The notes beneath the pieces are model-generated. The model searched no databases. It saw only the letters and a list, made by a program, of their open reading frames with translations, and was not told the origin of the DNA. The position numbers and the translations under genes were made by a program. This document shows positions 8,175-16,756 of a DNA stretch of 64,000 nucleotides, piece after piece (positions within the stretch are counted from its first letter, which is position 1; every line of letters starts with the position of its first letter). The DNA comes from Bacillus sp. HMF5848 (GTDB lineage: Bacteria; Bacillota; Bacilli; Bacillales; HMF5848), in assembly GCF_003944835.1 (NCBI RefSeq), contig NZ_RWIV01000001.1:2147501-2211500 (forward strand), in the 5' to 3' direction.

Positions 8175-10346
8175 CTACATAATATCATGACAGAGTTGAC
8201 TAGCGAGCTTACTCGATTGAACTCGTACTGCGACATATGGTGGCTGAAGTCTGCTTGATGTTTCGAACGGGACACCAAGCCATACAATTTCCTCATCGAT
8301 GATAACGCACGGGAAAGATATTGCTGTAATCGTTGTAACAGCTATTTGTGTTGTTGTAACAACTTGCAACACATTCTTCCATTCAGTGCTTAACTTCTCT
8401 TTTTGTGGTAATGAAACTAATATGGATTTCGTTGCTTTATTTATATCTTCAAACACTTTATTAACTTTTTTTGCATGCATCCATTGTACGTATGGGTGTT
8501 GAGATTTCACCCAACTCCCAATATGTCCGGGCCTGATGACAAGTTGATTGTCGAGTTGATATTCTATAAGCTTTCGAAGTATCTGGAACTTTGAAACGTG
8601 TTGCTTCATGAAGGCTACATCAGTTACATGTATGAATTTACCTTTTGTTCTTGTTATAGCGACATTTAACAGGCGCTCACTATTCTTCCCTGTCAACAGC
8701 ATACCAGCACGTGTTTGAGGATAACTATCCACAGTATCAAAAATCATAACATCTCGTTCACTACCTTGAAAACGATGGACGGTAGCTGTGACGATATCTG
8801 CTTCCTGGCATTCTTTCACTAACAAATCCTCAAAAAGCTTCTCCATGTACATAGCTTGTGCGCGATATGGTGTGACATAGCCGATTGATCGAGCTCCCGC
8901 TATATACGATTCATAAATAAGTTGAAACGAGAGCATAAGTTGCCACGGATTTAACCGTGAATGGGATTCCTTTTCCTTGATACAATATTCCCCTGACCAA
9001 TCTGTAGAAAGAATAATGGAAGCATGACTTGTGAACGGTGCTTTTGCTGCGATAGAATTTCGAGTGTTAAGAACACTTTGATGATCTGACACTAGGCTTT
9101 GATATATATATTTGTTCGTAAAAGCTGATATATCCGGATGCATCCGACGTTGCTCTTTCAGTAAAAATAAATGTGGATGCCATGTGCCTTCGTTTACAAG
9201 CTTTACAACACCAGCTTTGTGGAATATATCTTCTTTTAACCAGCTTACAACAGATTGGTGATTGGAAGCGGCAATAGGTGGCAATTGCTTAAAATCTCCG
9301 CATACGATTGTTCGTTTGGCCAACGAGGTCGCGAACGCTATCTGTGGTATATACGCCATACTTGCTTCATCTACAATTACTAAGTCGAATTCTTTTTCAA
9401 AGAGAGTTGTATCCCCAGCTGTTTTTGCCAATGTAGTGCCAATGATGGAAGCATCTTTGATAAATTGTATCTCTTTTTGTCGTATTTTTTCCAAAACTGC
9501 TGTAAGTTCTTTTTCTATTTTTAACAGACGTTCTGCATCTCTTTTACTAAATGAAGAAGATAAATCACGTTTCAATCCTGACTTTTCATTTTGCAGCTTT
9601 GCTTTTTTTTCTGCTAAATTTGGATGGTGCTTGTCTATAAGTTTTGTCGTATGTATTGCTTCAGAGCTATTCTGACTTTGTGAGCCATAGCGAATTATGT
9701 CACCTTCTTTAAATCGCCCTTTTTTTTCAACGAAATGCCATATTTCAGTCATAAGAACATCAACCGCCTGGTTACTGTGAGCTAATACAAGTACTTGTTT
9801 TCCTTTAAAATATTTATTTGCAGCAACTCTTGCGAGAGTATACGTTTTTCCCGTCCCAGGTGGACCCCAAACGAATGTAATGGGGTTGTATTTAGATCGT
9901 AAAATTAATTCATGAACGTTCGATTTAATACCACTAGTGGGGTGTTTGGCTGGCATAGAAGGGTCCATTAAATTCTTAATTCTCTGTCGCTTCTTTTTAC
10001 TTTTTCGAATATCAGTAAGTCTATCTGATAATTGTTCTAAAAGCTCCCACGGATCATGTTGAATCAATGCCTTATTTACTAAATGACCAATACTTTTTTC
10101 TAAACTAACTGCAATACTCTTTTCTTCAACAGATAACACACGTCCGCCCACTTTAACACCATCGTAATCTAGCTTTACAATAGAGCCACTAGGTATACGA
10201 ATAGCATACGGACATTCGAAATAATATACGAAATCATCATTCGTTGACAAAAGGTGCCCATTGAACACCTTAAACGTAGTACTGCCGTACTTCTTCAAAT
10301 GATTTATTTCATATTGTAACGCCTCTTGCCATTCCTTAATACTCAC
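8175..10346 (-). CDS. Superfamily I DNA/RNA helicase (UPF1/DNA2-like) with PLD-like C-terminal domain
   Basis: 723 residues. The N-terminal 110 residues form a beta-rich accessory domain. The helicase core follows: motif I GPPGTGKTYTLA (about 161-172), motif II VIVDEASM, motif III GDFKQLPP, RRMHP, VTPYRAQ, motif V TVHRFQGSERDVMIFD and motif VI NVAITRTKGKF. A charged coiled-coil insertion (about 250-300) sits between motifs Ia and II. The last 100 residues (FEDINKATKSILVSLP to CVIIDEEIVWLGVP) look like a phospholipase-D-type fold without a recognisable HKD motif. Start is GTG with AGAGGT 8 nt upstream. Likely remodels nucleic acid; the specific pathway is unknown. Confidence 0.8.
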   Translation of the reverse strand: MSIKEWQEALQYEINHLKKYGSTTFKVFNGHLLSTNDDFVYYFECPYAIRIPSGSIVKLDYDGVKVGGRVLSVEEKSIAVSLEKSIGHLVNKALIQHDPWELLEQLSDRLTDIRKSKKKRQRIKNLMDPSMPAKHPTSGIKSNVHELILRSKYNPITFVWGPPGTGKTYTLARVAANKYFKGKQVLVLAHSNQAVDVLMTEIWHFVEKKGRFKEGDIIRYGSQSQNSSEAIHTTKLIDKHHPNLAEKKAKLQNEKSGLKRDLSSSFSKRDAERLLKIEKELTAVLEKIRQKEIQFIKDASIIGTTLAKTAGDTTLFEKEFDLVIVDEASMAYIPQIAFATSLAKRTIVCGDFKQLPPIAASNHQSVVSWLKEDIFHKAGVVKLVNEGTWHPHLFLLKEQRRMHPDISAFTNKYIYQSLVSDHQSVLNTRNSIAAKAPFTSHASIILSTDWSGEYCIKEKESHSRLNPWQLMLSFQLIYESYIAGARSIGYVTPYRAQAMYMEKLFEDLLVKECQEADIVTATVHRFQGSERDVMIFDTVDSYPQTRAGMLLTGKNSERLLNVAITRTKGKFIHVTDVAFMKQHVSKFQILRKLIEYQLDNQLVIRPGHIGSWVKSQHPYVQWMHAKKVNKVFEDINKATKSILVSLPQKEKLSTEWKNVLQVVTTTQIAVTTITAISFPCVIIDEEIVWLGVPFETSSRLQPPYVAVRVQSSKLASQLCHDIM

Positions 10347-10606
10347 AAATCTCTACCTCTTTTAAAATAAATTACGACTTTTTTTATACGTTTGATTATA
10401 GAAAGTACTTCAAAACGCATTTTGTTTGAATTGCCACTTGTTTTATCTATTTATCTTTCCTAATATTTAATTCTGTCAAAATTAAAATTTATATTGCCTC
10501 TTTTTTCTGACAACCATATAGTCTTCATATATTGTAATTAAGAAAAAATGAAAAGGCTAGTGAATAAAACATATATGAATTTTAAAGCATAAGTTGTCTG
10601 AAAAGC
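10347..10606. other. Gene-free stretch between helicase and cyclophilin genes
   Basis: Upstream region of the helicase gene. No ORF with a ribosome site and no recognisable operator was seen. Confidence 0.5.
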
Positions 10607-10680
10607 AAAAAACACACGACTTATGAACTACACATCCAAAAGTTAAATGATGTGGGCTGTTCGCTTACCGTGTGTTTTTA
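10607..10680 (-). terminator. Two-tier terminator of the cyclophilin gene
   Basis: Outer stem AAAACACACG / CGTGTGTTTT encloses an inner hairpin CACATC / GATGTG (10631-10653). T6 follows on the minus strand. Confidence 0.75.
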
Positions 10681-10683
10681 TAT

Positions 10684-11343
10684 TTAGAAGTTTAAATGTG
10701 ATACCTCTGGTTCCGGATAAGTGACGCCAAATGTATCAACTGTCATCTGCTTAATTCTCTGATCTTCTAATGGCTTGTCCCTTCCATCACGTTCAACAGA
10801 GACAATTTCATCCACTGTTTCCATTCCAGATGTAACTTCTCCAAAGGCTGCGTATTCACCATCTAATTGAGGCGTATCAGCGACCATAATAAAAAATTGT
10901 GACCCAGCCGAATCAGGTACTTGAGTACGAGCCATGGAAACAACTCCACGAGTGTGGGAAAGATTATTTTCAAAACCGTTATTAGTAAATTCCCCTTTTA
11001 TAGTATAATCTGGGCCTCCCATTCCCGTCCCTTGAGGATCTCCGCCTTGAATCATGAAGCCTGGGATAACTCGGTGGAAGATGACTCCATCATAAAATCC
11101 TTTATTAATAAGTGATATGAAGTTATTTACAGTATTTGGTGCAATATCTGGATAAAGCTCCATTACAATTTGTTTGCCATTTTCCATCGTAATAGTTACG
11201 ACTGGATTTGCTCCATTCGTCGTATTGGGATTGGTTTCTGAATGCTTCGGCTCTGACTCCGTAACATTTGGAATGTCAGAGTCTTGTCCACATCCGGCAA
11301 GTATGATGAAAAAAGTAAAAACTAGTACCAACTTTTTTAGCAC
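10684..11343 (-). CDS. Cyclophilin-type peptidyl-prolyl isomerase, lipoprotein
   Basis: 219 residues. Signal peptide with lipobox ILAGC near residue 19, a Ser/Thr/Asn-rich linker, then a cyclophilin domain: ITMENGKQIVMELYPDIAPNTVNNF, FYDGVIFHRVIPGFMIQGGDP (catalytic Arg of FHRV), GSQFFIMV and LDGEYAAFGEV. It should catalyse X-Pro isomerisation in exported proteins at the outer face of the membrane. The GTG at 11343 is chosen because GAAAGGTGG lies 8 nt upstream; an ATG at 11376 would place the ribosome site inside the gene. Monocistronic with its own terminator. Confidence 0.9.
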   Translation of the reverse strand: MLKKLVLVFTFFIILAGCGQDSDIPNVTESEPKHSETNPNTTNGANPVVTITMENGKQIVMELYPDIAPNTVNNFISLINKGFYDGVIFHRVIPGFMIQGGDPQGTGMGGPDYTIKGEFTNNGFENNLSHTRGVVSMARTQVPDSAGSQFFIMVADTPQLDGEYAAFGEVTSGMETVDEIVSVERDGRDKPLEDQRIKQMTVDTFGVTYPEPEVSHLNF

Positions 11344-11570
11344 TGTATAGCCACCTTTCTTATGTATATATACCATAAAATACAGTGTGTAATAATCTTA
11401 GTCAATACATTTACAAGAAATCTGACTACTTCCTTTTGAAAACGTAATAGAACTTTTTATGCTATAATAAATAAATTGCGTTTGATTTTGGACTTGAAAT
11501 ATGTGTAAAATCTAATAATGATAAAATTTTATCAACTCGCAAAATAAAAATAATAAGGAGCGGGTGATTT

Positions 11571-11972
11571 ATGATCGAGGTAAAAACATCGCCATTAAGT
11601 AATGGTGAATTTAATAGAGGTGTTTTTGCAACACAGAATATACAAAAAGGAGAGCTTATCCATTCAGCACCAGTGATTTCTTATCCAAATGAAGAACACA
11701 AGTATATTGAAAAAACATTACTTGCAGATTATGCATTTGAATATGGCATTAATCATACAGCTATTCTTCTTGGCTATGGCATGCTTTTTAACCATTCATA
11801 TACTCCAAATGCTATATATGAAATTGACTTTGATACCCACACTTTTAATTTCTTTGCTTACAAGGATATAAAAAGTGGAGAAGAAATATTAATTAATTAC
11901 AATGGTGAAGTCGATGATTTAGAGCCACTTTGGTTTAATAAAGAGGACGATAGTAAATTAGAAAAAGAATAA
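11571..11972 (+). CDS. Small SET-domain protein (putative lysine methyltransferase)
   Basis: 133 residues, nearly all SET domain: NRGVFATQNIQKGELI at the N-terminus, then FNHSYTPNA (the NHS cofactor motif) and GEEILINYNG, which replaces the ELTYDY motif and retains the catalytic-type Tyr. No post-SET Cys cluster. It would transfer methyl from S-adenosylmethionine to a protein; a target cannot be named. The start follows AATAAGGAGCGGGTGATTT. SET proteins are typical of eukaryotes but short forms like this occur in bacilli. Monocistronic, ended by a shared terminator. Confidence 0.8.
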   Translation: MIEVKTSPLSNGEFNRGVFATQNIQKGELIHSAPVISYPNEEHKYIEKTLLADYAFEYGINHTAILLGYGMLFNHSYTPNAIYEIDFDTHTFNFFAYKDIKSGEEILINYNGEVDDLEPLWFNKEDDSKLEKE

Positions 11973-11986
11973 TCACAATTACAATC

Positions 11987-12015
11987 AAAATCACCTGCTG
12001 TTGCAGGTGATTTTT
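11987..12015. terminator. Bidirectional intrinsic terminator
   Basis: Perfect stem AAAATCACCTGC / GCAGGTGATTTT with a 4-nt loop, between the convergent SET and repeat-protein genes. Confidence 0.9.
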
Positions 12016-12035
12016 AAGGTTGGTAGCTTTTGTAT

Positions 12036-13643
12036 TTATTCGGCATCGTTTGCATATGCTGTTACAGTTCGTGAATTACCATCTGGACCTTTTATCGTCC
12101 AAGAAGTAGACTCCCCTTTAAAGGTAGTCTCAAACACTTCGCGTTGCCTTCCTGGTAAAAAGCCTTCTTGCTTTGCGACTTCTCCTTTTAAAATTGTACC
12201 TTCTAAAGTACTCACACTTACAGATACTGTTACATTATTTGTATTGTAATAACCCCAAACGGCAGTATACGTACCGTTATTATTCTTAATGACAGAATCA
12301 ACATACGGAACTACTGAAGTGTAATTTTTTGCCTGAGAACTATATGCAGTTGCATACCTATATACACCATCTGGTCCTTGTAAACGCCATGTAAGTTCTG
12401 AATTAAAGAACCTTGTTGTAAATGCTTCTTTAACTTCTCCAGACGTAAAATTATTTTTCATTGGTTTTGCGTTATTTAGCACGTATCCTCCTGAGAAGGT
12501 ACTAGTTGTTGCAGATACAGTTCCGAGATTATTGTTATCATACCCCCAATACACTTGCACACTCCCGTTGTCATGTTTATAGACTGCTGTCACTTCAGGA
12601 ATAAGTGAACGGTAGTCACGAGCATCATTCGCTTTTGCCGTCGCTGTTCTTAACACTCCATCCGGGCCTTTTACTTTCCATCTTACATATGTGCCAGTAA
12701 AAGTTGTTTTAAACGCCTCAACCTGCATGCCAGATAAGAAATACTCTTTTATAGGCTCGTCGGTTTCGATTACGTTTCCTTCTAATTTACTTTCTAATGC
12801 GTTTACTGTAACAGTATTGTTATTGTCGAAACCCCAATAAGCCGTGTAAGTTCCATCTTGATTGTCATATACTGCTGTGACAGTTGGTACGAGTGATTGA
12901 TAACTTTCTGCATTATTTGTGTAAGCGGTAGCATATCTTGTATCCCCATCCGGACCAGTTAATGCCCAAGTAATTGAATTACCAATAAATATTGTTTGAA
13001 AAGCATTATTGTTTCTACCTTCTTGGAAGTTATCCTTCATTGCATTTAATTCATTAAAATAATAACCACTTATTTTACTAGTCTTTGCATCTACAACAAT
13101 ATCGTTTTCATTGTTATATCCCCAATAAGCTGTAAAAGTGCCATCAGTGTTTTTAAATACTTTGTTTACGAAGGGAGTCAGTGGTTCATTCAAAGTAAAT
13201 GTAGTTGTGTCACGATCATCATCTCCCTCATCCCCTTCATCGTCTCCGTCTTCATCTTCATCTTCATCTTCATTATCATCATCTTTTTCTACGTTAACCC
13301 AATAATTAATCGTACCTTTTTTACCGGTCATTTTTATAGGTTCATAAGTTTCCTCATCTTCATCTTCATCTTCTACTCTAAAAAAAACATCAAGTGAGCC
13401 ATCAAAATTCTTTGGTTTGCCAGCTTTGTATAACTCATCATTTTGCCTTTTCATCGTGATAGTTTTATCATCATCATAAACGAGAGTTACTGTAGACTCC
13501 TCATCCAATGTTCCTCCTGTAATATGTAGATGAATTTGTGTGCCAGCTGAGGCTAGGTTGTAAGGATAGACAAAACCAATTATCAGCATGAACACAAGAG
13601 CTACTGACACCCCTCTTTTTTGTACATTAAAGCTTTTCGACAT
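12036..13643 (-). CDS. Secreted protein with four tandem 95-residue GPDG repeats and acidic linkers
   Basis: 535 residues. Signal peptide to about residue 33 (cleavage near ASA-G). A beta-type N-terminal region (35-115) is interrupted and followed by Asp/Glu tracts (91-98, 120-145). Four repeats then run at about 157-248, 252-344, 347-440 and 443-534. Each has a block like DGTYTAYWGYDNNN, an AFxTxF block and a W-GPDG-R-ATAY block. The pattern resembles a module scattered through bacterial extracellular proteins (TAYFGYNN then VWTLxG-ATA). No LPXTG or S-layer anchor, so it is either released or held by charge. Start ATG is preceded by AAAGGTG. Role unknown; adhesion or calcium binding is only a guess. 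Confidence 0.8.
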   Translation of the reverse strand: MSKSFNVQKRGVSVALVFMLIIGFVYPYNLASAGTQIHLHITGGTLDEESTVTLVYDDDKTITMKRQNDELYKAGKPKNFDGSLDVFFRVEDEDEDEETYEPIKMTGKKGTINYWVNVEKDDDNEDEDEDEDGDDEGDEGDDDRDTTTFTLNEPLTPFVNKVFKNTDGTFTAYWGYNNENDIVVDAKTSKISGYYFNELNAMKDNFQEGRNNNAFQTIFIGNSITWALTGPDGDTRYATAYTNNAESYQSLVPTVTAVYDNQDGTYTAYWGFDNNNTVTVNALESKLEGNVIETDEPIKEYFLSGMQVEAFKTTFTGTYVRWKVKGPDGVLRTATAKANDARDYRSLIPEVTAVYKHDNGSVQVYWGYDNNNLGTVSATTSTFSGGYVLNNAKPMKNNFTSGEVKEAFTTRFFNSELTWRLQGPDGVYRYATAYSSQAKNYTSVVPYVDSVIKNNNGTYTAVWGYYNTNNVTVSVSVSTLEGTILKGEVAKQEGFLPGRQREVFETTFKGESTSWTIKGPDGNSRTVTAYANDAE

Positions 13644-13782
13644 ACATACTCACACCTTTCCGTTTATTCACTTATATGGTTCGATTTTACAAATTTGTTT
13701 ATGGGGGCCAATAAAAAATTTTATGTAGAAAATTTCCCCTTTGTTGAATAGGATAGCAAAAAGACTTTTAGGAGAGTTGATT

Positions 13783-14277
13783 ATGCTTCATACTGTAAAA
13801 AGTGGTGAGACGTTATTTAAGATTTCAGAGGATTATCGAGTGTCGCTTCAATCCATCATCAATGCTAATCCAGGTATTAACCCTAATCTCATATACGTTG
13901 GTCAAAAATTAAATATTCCAGGGTATCCTGATCCAAAGACGATTCCATACCAAATTAAAATTGATTTATCTGATCGTAAATTAACATTGACTAGAAACGG
14001 TGCAGTTCAAAAAACATATCCAATAGGTGTAGGGAAAATTGTCAGTCAAACGCCCACAGGTAACTATATTATTATTAACAAAGCACCTAATCCTGGTGGC
14101 CCTTTTGGGACAATGTGGATGAGTTTATCAAAAAAGGGATACGGTATTCATGGTACGAATAATCCATCGTCGATAGGCAAGTATGTATCAAAGGGCTGTG
14201 TAAGAATGTATAATAAGGATGTTGAAGAGCTTGCAAATATAGTCCCTATAGGTACAGCCGTTTTTATTCGCCCGTAA
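13783..14277 (+). CDS. ykuD: L,D-transpeptidase YkuD with N-terminal LysM
   Basis: 164 residues, the same length as B. subtilis YkuD. The LysM domain ([16 protein letters not shown] to VGQKLNIPG) binds peptidoglycan. The catalytic domain holds [13 protein letters not shown] (His) and SKGCVRM (nucleophile Cys and Arg). It forms 3-3 cross-links in peptidoglycan, probably in spore cortex or envelope. No signal peptide is visible, as in YkuD. The ATG at 13783, behind TTAGGAGAG, is preferred over a TTG at 13741. Confidence 0.92.
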   Translation: MLHTVKSGETLFKISEDYRVSLQSIINANPGINPNLIYVGQKLNIPGYPDPKTIPYQIKIDLSDRKLTLTRNGAVQKTYPIGVGKIVSQTPTGNYIIINKAPNPGGPFGTMWMSLSKKGYGIHGTNNPSSIGKYVSKGCVRMYNKDVEELANIVPIGTAVFIRP

Positions 14278-14290
14278 TATTATCGCTACA

Positions 14291-14326
14291 ATTAATTATT
14301 TAGTTCCTTTAAATAATTAGTCGTAG
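14291..14326. repeat. Inverted repeat after ykuD
   Basis: CTACAATTAATTATTTA and TAAATAATTAGTCGTAG can pair over most of their length with a short loop. No clear U tail follows, so termination is only possible. Confidence 0.4.
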
Positions 14327-14503
14327 TTGAAGTAGTCAAAGTTGCACTAGAATCAATGATATATAATAGAAAGTATTTATATTAACTGGGTGAAGTATGT
14401 ACTTAACTGAAAAAGCGGCTAGATGAGTATGACTTTCAATTCTTCACATGAAATTAGACGCTTACTAAATTGGATAGTAATATTCTTTTCGGAGGAGATT
14501 AAT

Positions 14504-14821
14504 TTGAGATCAATACAAGATATTGAGGATTTTATTAAACAAAATCATATTGCTTTTTTATACGTATCGAGGCCAAATTGCAGTGTATGTCATGCATTAT
14601 GGCCTCAAGTAGACACAATGTTACAAATTAATTTTCCACTAATAAAAGTAAAACATATAAATGCTGATAATATACACGGAATTGCAGGTTACCTATCTAT
14701 CTTTACCGTACCAGTTTTACTTTTATATATTGATGGGAAGGAATTATTGCGTGAAGCAAGATTTGTACATATGGACGAATTTCAACGAAAGTTGCAAAAA
14801 ATATATGAATTAAATGTATGA
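14504..14821 (+). CDS. Thioredoxin-like protein, YdfQ-like
   Basis: 105 residues with a thioredoxin fold: IAFLYVSRPNCSVCHALWP (active site CSVC), then the conserved cis-Pro region FTVPVLLLYIDGKELLREAR. TTG at 14504 is the likely start because TTCGGAGGAG lies 7-8 nt before it; an ATG at 14423 has no ribosome site and would add an unrelated extension. Cytoplasmic thiol-disulfide role inferred. The dipeptide between the Cys residues (SV) differs from GP of classical thioredoxin, so partner and redox potential are open. Confidence 0.8.
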   Translation: MRSIQDIEDFIKQNHIAFLYVSRPNCSVCHALWPQVDTMLQINFPLIKVKHINADNIHGIAGYLSIFTVPVLLLYIDGKELLREARFVHMDEFQRKLQKIYELNV

Positions 14822-14830
14822 GAAAAATAT

Positions 14831-14865
14831 ATAGCAATTGCTAGCAAAGTGCTAGCGGTTGCTAT
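14831..14865. terminator. Hairpin between convergent genes
   Basis: ATAGCAA-GCTAGC pairs with GCTAGC-TTGCTAT around a 5-nt loop. A strong U tract is absent, so it is a probable rather than certain terminator. Confidence 0.55.
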
Positions 14866-14879
14866 GAATTAGATATCAC

Positions 14880-16109
14880 TTAGCTAGTATGTACTATTTT
14901 AATTCGAGCATCCTTTTTTAAAATAGATTTATTAACATCAATGACATTAGGATATTTGAGTCCCATGCCTGTATTGAGGCACACAACTTGTTCTCCCTTT
15001 TTTATCCAGTTTTCCTCACGCAATCTCTTTGCTGCAGCAAAAGTAGCTGCACCTTCCGGGCAAACAAAGCAACCCTCTTGTTCAGCAATCTCATGTAATG
15101 TTGATTTTATATCTGTTTCACTTACTGCAATTGCACAACCCTCTGTCTCATATAACGCCTGTAAAACTAAAAAGTCGCCAATCGCTTTCGGAACATTTAT
15201 ACCAAATGCGATTGTTTCTGATTGCTGCCAAAACACGGATTCTTGCGATTGGTTATTCCAAGCTTGTACTATCGGTGCACACCCTTCAGATTGAACAGCA
15301 ACTAGGCGAGGCATTTTTGAGTTTTCGATCCAACCGAGAGTCATTAGTTCCTGGATAGCTTTATAAATGCCGATAATACCGACCCCACCACCGGTTGGAT
15401 ACAAGATAACGTCTGGAACATTCCAATTAAGCTGCTCAATAAGCTCTAGACCCATTGTCTTTTTACCTTCAATTCTATATGGTTCTTTTAAAGTTGAAGC
15501 GTCGTATAGCTTATAATCCTGAACAAGATTCGCAACTATTTTACCAGCATCGCTAATAAGCCCATCTACTAAAAACAGGTGTGCTCCAGCTGCAGAAACT
15601 TCTCTGCGTGTAATCTCGGGCGCATCCAAAGGCATAACAATGTATGAGGCCATATTTGCTCGAGCAGCGTACAATGCCCATGCAGCGCCAGCATTCCCAT
15701 TAGTAGGCATGGTCAGAGCTTGAATGCCAAGCTCTTTTGCTTTAGAAACACCTACAGCTGCGCCTCGCGCTTTAAATGAACCTGTTGGGATCAGTCCCTC
15801 ATCTTTCATTAGTAAAGAAGATATGTGATATGTAGAAGCAAGTCTTTCCATTGGAACAAGTGGTGTTAATCCTTCCCCGAGTGTAACTATATTCGAACTA
15901 TCTCGAACTGGTAATAAAAAATGATATCTCCAAAGAGACATATAGTTCTTATTTAAGTCTTGCCTTTTTACGCATCTTTTCATGGTGTCTAAATCATACT
16001 GAACTAACAAGGGAGAACCACAACAACATAGGTGATTTTCTACCATATCTGTGTATGTAGCGCCACATTTTGGACATCTTAATTGCGAGATATAACTAAA
16101 CGACATCAT
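14880..16109 (-). CDS. Threonine synthase-family PLP enzyme with N-terminal zinc ribbon
   Basis: 409 residues. An N-terminal CPKC...CCC ribbon (about 12-30) is followed by a fold-type II PLP core: LGEGLTPLVPMERL, the PLP lysine motif PTGSFKARGAAVGVSKAKELG, GNAGAAWALYAARA, and the phosphate loop PTGGGVGIIGIYKA. The family converts O-phosphohomoserine to threonine, but several members act on other beta- or gamma-substituted amino acids. No hom or thrB lies nearby, so a role in bulk threonine synthesis is not certain. Start ATG follows AAGGAG. Confidence 0.82.
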   Translation of the reverse strand: MMSFSYISQLRCPKCGATYTDMVENHLCCCGSPLLVQYDLDTMKRCVKRQDLNKNYMSLWRYHFLLPVRDSSNIVTLGEGLTPLVPMERLASTYHISSLLMKDEGLIPTGSFKARGAAVGVSKAKELGIQALTMPTNGNAGAAWALYAARANMASYIVMPLDAPEITRREVSAAGAHLFLVDGLISDAGKIVANLVQDYKLYDASTLKEPYRIEGKKTMGLELIEQLNWNVPDVILYPTGGGVGIIGIYKAIQELMTLGWIENSKMPRLVAVQSEGCAPIVQAWNNQSQESVFWQQSETIAFGINVPKAIGDFLVLQALYETEGCAIAVSETDIKSTLHEIAEQEGCFVCPEGAATFAAAKRLREENWIKKGEQVVCLNTGMGLKYPNVIDVNKSILKKDARIKIVHTS

Positions 16110-16273
16110 CTCAGCTCCTTAAAATACGTATAGTGTAATTGTATTAAATAAAATTCAAATTTTGAACATTCAATCAAAATATTAGTAAAAAGTAGTTGTT
16201 TTCGATACACTAAGTAACATATAGGAGAAATTACTATTTCAATTATATCAACACATAATTAGGAGGATTTACT

Positions 16274-16720
16274 TTGGCAAATACTGAATCGTCTTTATCG
16301 AAGGAATTAATTGATGTTCTTCAAGGAGAAAAGATTGTAGCGCTTATAACATTAGATGAAAAAACACGTGAACCTCATTTAAGTGCAGTCTCGTGGTTAA
16401 AGGCTCATTCAGATGGGAAAACAATTAAATTTGCACTTGGTCATAAGGGAACAAGTGTTACGAATATCCAAGCAAACCCTGAGGTTACGTTTGGTGTTAT
16501 AGGTGCTGGAGGCTACTATTCAATTAAAGGAAAAGCAACGATTTCTGATGTTATTGAAAAGTCGATGAAATATCGTGTTGCAACTGTAAACATTGAGGAA
16601 GTTGAAAATGTCATCTTTTACGGTGGTAAAATTACCGTTGAGCCTGAGTATGAGAAAACATACGGGGAAGAACTTGCTAAAAAATTAGACCAGGAAGTTT
16701 ATGACTTACTTAGCGACTAG
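16274..16720 (+). CDS. Pyridoxamine 5'-phosphate oxidase-family flavin-binding protein
   Basis: 148 residues forming a split-barrel: IVALITLDEKTREPHLSAVSW, TIKFALGHKGTSVTNIQANPEVTFGVI and the closing strand-helix region. Family members bind FMN or F420 or heme and reduce small molecules; the partners cannot be told. TTG start supported by AGGAGGATTTACT. A shared terminator lies at the end. Confidence 0.78.
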   Translation: MANTESSLSKELIDVLQGEKIVALITLDEKTREPHLSAVSWLKAHSDGKTIKFALGHKGTSVTNIQANPEVTFGVIGAGGYYSIKGKATISDVIEKSMKYRVATVNIEEVENVIFYGGKITVEPEYEKTYGEELAKKLDQEVYDLLSD

Positions 16721-16756
16721 AAGCATAGGAGATTCTCTCCTATGCTTCTTCTAGTT
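16717..16756. terminator. Bidirectional terminator overlapping both 3' ends
   Basis: Stem AGAAGCATAGGAGA / TCTCCTATGCTTCT with a 3-nt loop. It contains the stop codon of the minus-strand exporter gene (16740-16742). Confidence 0.85.
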
